Assembly (NCBI GenBank): GCA_017939025.1 | Contig: JAGBAI010000045.1 | Coordinates: 1 to 11,533 of the forward strand | Reading direction: 5' to 3' | DNA: 11,533 bases | From: Oscillospiraceae bacterium | GTDB taxonomy: Bacteria > Bacillota_A > Clostridia > Oscillospirales > Oscillospiraceae | In this document: positions 6,592-11,533 of the stretch, in pieces | Numbering within the stretch: position 1 is the first letter of the stretch | Layout: each line of letters begins with the position of its first letter | Translations under genes and position numbers: made by a program | Notes under the pieces: generated by a model | Database searches by the model: none | Told to the model about the DNA's origin: nothing | The model's input: the letters and a program-made list of their open reading frames with translations, nothing else

Positions 6592-8204
6592 TACTGTGCC
6601 CAGTCAACCAGAGGCAGTTCAATACCATAAAGCTTTGCCTCATATCCGGTCAGCTTAGTGCTGTAAGCCATCAGGGTCATGTCGTTGAACAGCGGCACAA
6701 CCGGCAATTCCTGAGTAGAGATTTCCTGAATGCGGTTATAGCACTCCTTGCGGACATCCATATCCAGTGCGGCAGAAGCCTTCTCCATCAAGGCATCTAC
6801 TTCATCACTCTGGTAACCCAGGGAATAGTTAATGTTCTGGTCACCAGTGGTCAGCATAAAGCGACGGAAAATGGTGGCTGGTTCCGAATTGGACAGACCC
6901 TGCTGCATACGGCAGACACCGTATTCGCCCTTCTTCATTTCTTCTTTCATATTGGCCATTTCCATCGGCATTAACTCACAGTCAATGCCGATTTCTGCCA
7001 GCCAGGAGGAAATCAGTTCAGCTTCACCCTTCTGCGCAGGTTCATTGCCGTTGTACATATAAGTAACGTTGACACGCTGACCTCCCAGAACCTCATTGGC
7101 CAGTTCCTTTGCCTTCTCCAGATTTTCTTCCACTGGGAATTCTTTGTAGAAGGGCGTGGAGTAGTTCAGAATGTTGGTAGTGGGGCTGCCGAAGCCATTG
7201 TACAGCTGCTCGGTAATGATGCTGCGCTGGAGTACCATACTGACTGCCTGACGCATCCGGACATCATTGAATGGGAACTTGGTGCCATTCAGGTTCAGGA
7301 ATCGGATCATGGTAGACTCGGTGGTTGTAATTGCAAAATCAGGATTACCCTTCAGTTCAACTGCCAGATCGGTGGGGATTGCATTCAGGTCAATCATACC
7401 ATAGATCTCACCGCTCTTCAGAGCAGAGAAACGGGTGTCTGCATCGGGGATGACCTTTACACGAATGGTCTTTGCTTTGGCAGGCTCACCCCAGTAGTTG
7501 TCATTCCGCTCCAGCAGAACATATTCATCCAGGACATTTTCAGTGATCTTAAACTGACCGGTACCGATGCAGATGCCATTGAAATTACCCTCTGCATCAA
7601 AGCAGTTGGGGCTGTAGATGGCACTGCCGAAGTTGACCATGTTGTACAGCTGGGTAGGCGCAGGCTGGGTGAAGGTCAGCCGGAAGGTATATTCGTCAAC
7701 CTTCTCATAGGTTTCCAGATTGGGATAATGAGAATTGATATCCAGAGGATAGAAAGAAGACTTCTTGACACCCATCATCATACGGTCAAAGTTTGCCACC
7801 ACGGCATCGGCATTAAAATCGCTGCCATCGTGGAATTTGACACCCTGACGCAGGGCAAAGGTCCATACCTTACCGTCTTCACTCATTTCCCAGCTCTCTG
7901 CCAGGCAGGGAATAGGCGCAGCTTTTTCATCCTGAGTCACCAGAGGTTCCCATACATACAGTATTTTGCTGCAGTAATAACCGTCTTTTTCACCGGGAGC
8001 CAGGTTTCGGTAACCAGCCAAAACGATTTCAGCGTCCGGATCCACGGCAGCAGTCGTTTCCTGCACCTGGTCGGAAACAACAGGAGCTGCGGTTTCCGGT
8101 TCCTCGGTACTGGCTTTTTCACCGGAACAGGCAACCAGCCCAAAACTCATAACGAGGGCCAGAACCAGCGCCAGCAGGCGGGTAATTTTTCTTGTCAGAT
8201 ACAT
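6591..8204 (-). CDS. NikA/Opp-family (SBP family 5) lipoprotein solute-binding protein
   Basis: This is a 537-residue extracellular binding protein. The lipoprotein signal has basic TRKITR, a hydrophobic core and lipobox LVAC with Cys26 as acylation site; a low-complexity Glu/Ala/Thr linker follows. Family 5 stretches include YVWEPLVTQ, LAESWEMSEDGKVWTFALRQGVKFHDG, GTGQFKITENVLDEYVLLERNDNYWG and VKVIPDADTR. By eye these are nearest NikA among the well-known members. The Arg (RPFRF) and His (FHRTWG) used by E. coli NikA are not seen at the matching places (SAIYS and CRMQQG), so nickel should not be assumed; peptides, other metals or metal chelates are possible. The start at 8204 has AAGGAGG 9 bases upstream. 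It follows the methyltransferase gene by 45 bp. Confidence 0.9.
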   Translation of the reverse strand: MYLTRKITRLLALVLALVMSFGLVACSGEKASTEEPETAAPVVSDQVQETTAAVDPDAEIVLAGYRNLAPGEKDGYYCSKILYVWEPLVTQDEKAAPIPCLAESWEMSEDGKVWTFALRQGVKFHDGSDFNADAVVANFDRMMMGVKKSSFYPLDINSHYPNLETYEKVDEYTFRLTFTQPAPTQLYNMVNFGSAIYSPNCFDAEGNFNGICIGTGQFKITENVLDEYVLLERNDNYWGEPAKAKTIRVKVIPDADTRFSALKSGEIYGMIDLNAIPTDLAVELKGNPDFAITTTESTMIRFLNLNGTKFPFNDVRMRQAVSMVLQRSIITEQLYNGFGSPTTNILNYSTPFYKEFPVEENLEKAKELANEVLGGQRVNVTYMYNGNEPAQKGEAELISSWLAEIGIDCELMPMEMANMKEEMKKGEYGVCRMQQGLSNSEPATIFRRFMLTTGDQNINYSLGYQSDEVDALMEKASAALDMDVRKECYNRIQEISTQELPVVPLFNDMTLMAYSTKLTGYEAKLYGIELPLVDWAQ

Positions 8205-8249
8205 AGATCATGACCTCCTTCTTTATTTCCATCTCCGCTTTCTGCGGAA
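8205..8249 (-). promoter_or_regulatory. 45-bp gap with small hairpin and strong RBS before the binding-protein gene
   Basis: TCCGC and GCGGA (8234-8238 and 8244-8248) form a small 5-bp hairpin around five bases, followed on the minus strand by a clear AAGGAGG. This is the largest gap in the operon. No convincing -35/-10 pair is seen. The hairpin and strong RBS could stabilise the downstream message and raise binding-protein synthesis, which is typical before solute-binding-protein genes. Confidence 0.35.
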
Positions 8250-9128
8250 TTATGGCGTAGTTGGTTCCCAGAACAGAAGCTGGGAAAAGAATTCATAGGA
8301 CAGGCAGAGACTTCCGTCTGCCTCTTGACTGCAATAGGGATGAATGATTGGCCAAAGCCGCTCCCGAGAGACCGGCTCCAGCAGAAAACCTTCGGTTCTT
8401 TGCAACAGCGCTTCCTTATCTTTCCAGCGATAAGTCCGCCGGTTGGGTATATCTGCTCTTTTATGTGAAATTCCCAGAGAAGACAGTATGTCACCGAGTT
8501 CTTCCGCCCCTTGGCAGGTGTAAAATATCGGCAATCCTGCCTCCTTTAAATCAGGGAGCCAGGGTAACTCCGGCGGACGGTTCATTCCAATGACACATAG
8601 TTTTGCGGCACTGCGGTTGATCTTTGACAGGAACAATTCTGGTTCTGTCATACGGTAAAAGCAGTTATAGGCAAATACCAGATCTCTCTGGGGCACCTGG
8701 GCTGTTTCCCAGGGAGCACAAATGGTTTCCAACCTGCTCTGCTGCCGAGCTGTTTCCTCCTTAAGGAAAGCCAGATTGTCCGGGGAAATATCCACGCAGG
8801 TAACCTGTGAAAAATCTCTGCACAAGGGAAGTGTGTAATTCCCCCAGCCTGGGCCAATCTCCAGGACTGTTTCGACACCGGCTTTTCGGGCCAGCTCTTC
8901 CAGCTTCTGATAGATTACTCCAGCATAGATATCCGGCTGCGGTGCGCCGGAAGCCATCCGCTTTTTCCAGAAGGATCGTTCCGCCTCCGGATTTTGTGTG
9001 CGTTGGGATAGTGTCCCATCCGGGCGACGCAAACGCTGACGCCACCGATCTCCTGCCTGGGTATGGGAAACCGAAAAATCGGATCGTATCTCAGTGGGTT
9101 CCTTCCACTGTTTCAATTCCTCTTTCAT
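8250..9128 (-). CDS. Class I SAM-dependent methyltransferase
   Basis: This is a 292-residue cytoplasmic protein. After a charged N-terminal region of about 65 residues comes a Rossmann-type methyltransferase core: motif I VLEIGPGWGNYT (88-99), with the acidic end of strand 2 at D113 in VTCVDISPDN, then DLVFAYNCFYRM (149-160) as the motif IV region. No membrane segment is seen. The C-terminal 110 residues match nothing I recognise. The substrate is unknown. It does not show a nicotianamine-synthase or CntL-like glycine motif. The start at 9128 is chosen for GGAG 7 bases upstream; it overlaps the end of the CGGC gene by 38 nt, implying tight coupling. Its position between two ABC importers suggests it modifies an imported or chelating compound, but that is inference. 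Confidence 0.82.
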   Translation of the reverse strand: MKEELKQWKEPTEIRSDFSVSHTQAGDRWRQRLRRPDGTLSQRTQNPEAERSFWKKRMASGAPQPDIYAGVIYQKLEELARKAGVETVLEIGPGWGNYTLPLCRDFSQVTCVDISPDNLAFLKEETARQQSRLETICAPWETAQVPQRDLVFAYNCFYRMTEPELFLSKINRSAAKLCVIGMNRPPELPWLPDLKEAGLPIFYTCQGAEELGDILSSLGISHKRADIPNRRTYRWKDKEALLQRTEGFLLEPVSRERLWPIIHPYCSQEADGSLCLSYEFFSQLLFWEPTTP

Positions 9129-9435
9129 GCAGCATCTCCATGATTGTTTTGATATTGGGGCACAAGGTTTTCCTGTCGTGGTGACTAAGCGTGCACACTC
9201 CTGTATGGACAACATCCACGCCCATGGTCTGCAGCCGATCCAGTTTCTCGATCATACCCGGATCCTGAGAAGGATCGCTGGCACAACCGTTGCAGTGAAA
9301 GAAAGCTGTCAGAACGGCATCCTCTCCTGCATAGCAGGTAAAATGTCTGCTTTTCTCATTCCAGGCCTGAAAGCATACTGCACCGGTACACACTTTGGCG
9401 GCGTCCAGACAGCTTAGTATAGCGATTTTCTTCAT
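9091..9435 (-). CDS. CGGC-domain protein, CNGC variant
   Basis: This is a 114-residue, Cys-rich small protein. It starts MKKIAILSC and has Cys at 9, 16, 21, 34, 48, 51, 81 and 92. It ends in IETVEGTH, the characteristic C-terminus of the CGGC family. The central motif reads HCNGC (47-51) instead of CGGC. The family is thought to bind a metal such as zinc on account of its conserved Cys and His; its function is unproven. The start at 9435 has AAAGGAG 8 bases upstream and overlaps the ATPase stop as ATGA. The 3' end is shared in another frame with the first codons of the methyltransferase gene. Confidence 0.85.
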   Translation of the reverse strand: MKKIAILSCLDAAKVCTGAVCFQAWNEKSRHFTCYAGEDAVLTAFFHCNGCASDPSQDPGMIEKLDRLQTMGVDVVHTGVCTLSHHDRKTLCPNIKTIMEMLHERGIETVEGTH

Positions 9436-10214
9436 GTATTTACTCCTTTCCGGAAGTGGGGATGGAACAGAATGTGTAGTTCTCCCATTTCTCCGGTAGT
9501 GACCTGCGCATCTACTTCATAAACTTCCCGAATAAACTCCGGAGTCAGCAACTGCCTGGGTGTTCCCTCTCCAACGATTTTTCCATCCTTCACCGCATAC
9601 AGACGGTCGCAGTACATGGCGGCAATATTCAGGTCATGGACAGCCGCAATGACTGTCCGATCCAATCCATGGACCAGATCCATCAGCTGCAGCTGATATT
9701 TGATATCCAGATGGTTGGTAGGCTCGTCCAGTATCAGGCAGGGAGTCTGCTGGGCCAAGGCCCGGGCCAGGATCACACGCTGCTGCTCACCACCGGACAG
9801 TGTGGAGAAGGATCGGTTAGAAAAGGAAAGCATTCCGACAGTATCCAAAGCTTTGTCAACGATTCGGAAGTCCTCTGCGTTATCCCGGTCCAGGGCCCGT
9901 TTATGGGGTGCACGGCCCATGAGAACCACATCCCGAACGGAGAAGTCGAAGTTGTAATAGTTGTGCTGGGCAACCACAGCGATTTTTCGGGCAGATTCCT
10001 TGTAGCTGTGCTCGTTCAGAAGTTTCCCGTCCAGATAAACCGCGCCTGAGGTGGGCTGAAGTACCCGGTAAATACATTTCAGCAGGGTAGACTTACCGCT
10101 GCCGTTAGGACCGATCACACCTACCAGCTCCCGTTTGCCTGCCTGCAGATCCACACCCTTCAGAATGTGGTTACCGCTCAGGATGGATTCGACAGATTTT
10201 GCTTCGATATGCAT
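9432..10214 (-). CDS. FecE/BtuD-type ABC importer ATPase
   Basis: This is a 260-residue ATPase of the iron-siderophore/heme/cobalamin importer class. Walker A is GPNGSGKST (35-43), the Q-loop is VAQHNYYNFDFSV (81-93) and the signature is LSGGEQQR (139-146). Walker B is CLILDE (159-164) with D-loop PTNHLD, and the switch His is at 193. DVVLMGRAPHK follows the pattern VxxGRxPH of this subfamily. The start at 10214 has GGAGGG upstream and overlaps the permease stop as TAATG; the longer frame to 10523 would run 309 bp inside the permease gene and is not credible. It should dimerise and drive the FecCD permease. Confidence 0.95.
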   Translation of the reverse strand: MHIEAKSVESILSGNHILKGVDLQAGKRELVGVIGPNGSGKSTLLKCIYRVLQPTSGAVYLDGKLLNEHSYKESARKIAVVAQHNYYNFDFSVRDVVLMGRAPHKRALDRDNAEDFRIVDKALDTVGMLSFSNRSFSTLSGGEQQRVILARALAQQTPCLILDEPTNHLDIKYQLQLMDLVHGLDRTVIAAVHDLNIAAMYCDRLYAVKDGKIVGEGTPRQLLTPEFIREVYEVDAQVTTGEMGELHILFHPHFRKGVNT

Positions 10215-11308
10215 TAGTCTTTCCCTCCAAAGCCGTATTTCTTTCTTGCCATCAGGTAGATGAACACAGGAGCGCCCAGCATGGATGTGAGAATACCGAT
10301 GGGCATCTCGTTTCCGGGAATAATCGTCCGGCAAAGCACATCTGCCCAGACAAGGAAGATAGCGCCGCCCAACGCGCAGATGGGAATCAGCTTCTTGTGA
10401 TCGGTTCCAAAAAGCAATCTTGCCACATGGGGAATGACCAGACCTACAAAGCCGATGACACCCGCATTGAACACAGAAAAGCCTACCATCAGGGATGCTA
10501 CGATCAGATACAGAATACGCCACCGATGCAAGTCGGTACCCAGCGTGATGGCATTTTCATCACCCAGCAGCATGAGATTCAACGTCCGGTACTGGGTCAG
10601 GAAGAACAGTGTGCCTGCAATGACAACCACCAAAATTACTGCATTGTTTTCCCAGGTGGCAGCGGCAAGGCTGCCCATAGTCCAGCTGACGACCTTACTG
10701 GCAGAATGGTCATTGTGGGCAATATAAATGATAAAGTTAGAGAACGCACCGCTGATTGCAGACAGCGCAGAACCCGCCAGCAGTAGCTTTACCGAGTTTG
10801 CACGTCCACCGATATTCGCCAGTCCGATGACTGCCATGGACATACCAAATGCACCAATAAAGGACATAACGCCAACATAGTTCGGACCAAAGACAACACC
10901 GATTCCCAGCATCACTGCCACCGTTGCGCCCAAAGATGCACCGGAGGAGATGCCAAGGATATAGGGATCAGCCAATGGATTTTTTACGATGGCCTGCATG
11001 ATAACACCGCTGATGGAGAGGCCAATGCCGACAGCAGCGGCAAGCACCAGCCGGGGCAGCCGGATCAGCCAAACCACGTCGTGGATGGGCTCACCGGGAG
11101 CCCATTCCTCGGGGAAGGGCTGGCCAAGAAAAATGTTTGCCAGCTCACAGCGAATAACATGGTACACATCGGAAACCGGCAAATCCATAGTGCCGAAGGT
11201 CACAGCCACCAGAATGGACAATGCCAAACCGCCCAGAAGCGCCAGAGTTGTAACGATATAAATCGGTTTCCCTTTCAGGAGACCCCGCTTGACAGTACCC
11301 GATTCCAT
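10214..11308 (-). CDS. FecCD/BtuC-type ABC importer permease
   Basis: This is a 364-residue polytopic permease that probably works as a homodimer. Family hallmarks are IRLPRLVLAAAVGIGLSISGVIMQ, NPLADPYILGISSGASLGA, LLLAGSALSAISGAF, WTMGSLAAATW and GVIGFVGLVIPHVARLLFG, ending with the LxRTIIPGNEMPIGILTSMLGAPVFIYLM region. An extra soluble loop (LGQPFPEEWAPGEPIHD) precedes the RLPR motif. The start at 11308 has no clear Shine-Dalgarno site and lies 9 bp after the binding-protein stop, so translation may rely on coupling. Substrates of the family include iron siderophores, heme, cobalamin and, in some bacteria, nickel or cobalt complexes. Which one applies here is not visible. Confidence 0.95.
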   Translation of the reverse strand: MESGTVKRGLLKGKPIYIVTTLALLGGLALSILVAVTFGTMDLPVSDVYHVIRCELANIFLGQPFPEEWAPGEPIHDVVWLIRLPRLVLAAAVGIGLSISGVIMQAIVKNPLADPYILGISSGASLGATVAVMLGIGVVFGPNYVGVMSFIGAFGMSMAVIGLANIGGRANSVKLLLAGSALSAISGAFSNFIIYIAHNDHSASKVVSWTMGSLAAATWENNAVILVVVIAGTLFFLTQYRTLNLMLLGDENAITLGTDLHRWRILYLIVASLMVGFSVFNAGVIGFVGLVIPHVARLLFGTDHKKLIPICALGGAIFLVWADVLCRTIIPGNEMPIGILTSMLGAPVFIYLMARKKYGFGGKD

Positions 11309-11317
11309 GCGAGGGTT

Positions 11318-11533
11318 TTACTTAGCCAGCTCGGGATACATACCGGCAGCGAAGGTCTTGATACCGTCGATGGTACGGGGACCTGCGGCATACATATCGC
11401 CCAGCATGATCAGATGGACACGGCCATTCTGAACAGCGGACAGACTTGCCAGAGCGGGATCGCCCTGAATGACAGAGAGCTGATCGGCTTTAACAGTCTC
11501 GGGATCATCGCCTGCATAAGCCATATAAACAAC
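11318..11533 (-). CDS. Class III (FecB/BtuF-fold) solute-binding protein, C-terminal fragment
   Basis: Only the last 71 codons are inside the window; the frame is open to the right edge. The text DPALASLSAVQNGRVHLIMLGDMYAAGPRTIDGIKTFAAGMYPE is the typical C-terminal lobe end of periplasmic-binding-protein-like (PF01497-type) lipoproteins (W/L-x-x-L-x-AVxNGRVY pattern). It sits directly upstream of the FecCD and FecE genes, so it should be the substrate receptor of that importer. The lipobox, ligand site and true start are outside the window. Confidence 0.85.
   Translation of the reverse strand, partial: VVYMAYAGDDPETVKADQLSVIQGDPALASLSAVQNGRVHLIMLGDMYAAGPRTIDGIKTFAAGMYPELAK

Noticed and set aside
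8250..9128. Nicotianamine-synthase/CntL-type metallophore enzyme
   Set aside because: The glycine motif is a plain class I methyltransferase EIGPGWGN. There are no adjacent racemase- or opine-dehydrogenase-like genes (CntK/CntM) in the window.
10215..10523. N-terminal extension of the FecE-type ATPase
   Set aside because: It is an out-of-frame reading of the FecCD permease gene. The start at 10214, with the TAATG junction and upstream GGAGGG, fits the family length.
1..11533. CRISPR array, IS element, toxin-antitoxin pair or phage genes
   Set aside because: No spaced repeat series, transposase or integrase frame, terminal inverted repeats or small toxin-like gene pair could be found on either strand.

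Overview
The window looks like a chromosomal piece of a gut-type Firmicute (class Clostridia, probably Oscillospirales-like). This rests on the moderate GC content, strong AAGGAGG-type ribosome binding sites, a lipoprotein-type solute-binding protein, very tight gene packing with 1-8 nt overlaps, and DUF2284 and CGGC proteins typical of anaerobes. The genus assignment is inference only. Nothing in the window is clearly phage, IS or CRISPR.

Left edge (1-266): no protein gene is supported here. It holds two convergent tRNA-3'-end-like segments, one per strand. Each carries a canonical T arm (TTCGAGT loop) and, where an anticodon arm would be, a long palindrome. They face each other across a shared bidirectional hairpin terminator.

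Region A (243-3209): a Cys-rich DUF2284 protein and a LysR-type regulator lie on the minus strand with an ATGA overlap. A MATE-family efflux pump is divergent on the plus strand. The shared LysR/MATE intergenic region carries a 12-bp direct repeat, an 8-bp inverted repeat and an ATAGT-N8-ACTAT dyad just upstream of a probable MATE promoter, so autogenous and divergent control by LysR is likely. The LysR frame has no ATG, GTG or TTG at the expected place. It seems to start at an ATT, or its start codon has been lost. A symmetrical terminator ends both the MATE gene and the convergent operon.

Region B (3239-11533, all minus strand): this is one apparent long operon. In transcription order it encodes the C-terminal end of a class III (FecB/BtuF-fold) binding protein, cut by the window edge; a FecCD-type permease; a FecE-type ATPase; a CGGC-domain Cys-rich protein; a class I SAM-dependent methyltransferase; then a complete NikABCDE/Opp-type importer (lipoprotein binding protein, two permeases, two ATPases). 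Most junctions overlap (ATGA, TAATG, GTGA or longer). The largest non-overlapping gap is 45 bp.

Functional reading: two metal-chelate-type ABC importers are co-transcribed with a methyltransferase and a metal-binding-type protein, next to a DUF2284 protein and an efflux pump. This suggests a locus for acquisition and handling of a transition metal or metal chelate (nickel, cobalt, corrinoid or a metallophore complex). The substrate cannot be read from the sequence, and the NikA-like protein does not visibly keep the Arg and His that E. coli NikA uses. The methyltransferase plus CGGC protein placed between two importers is the most unusual part of the window.
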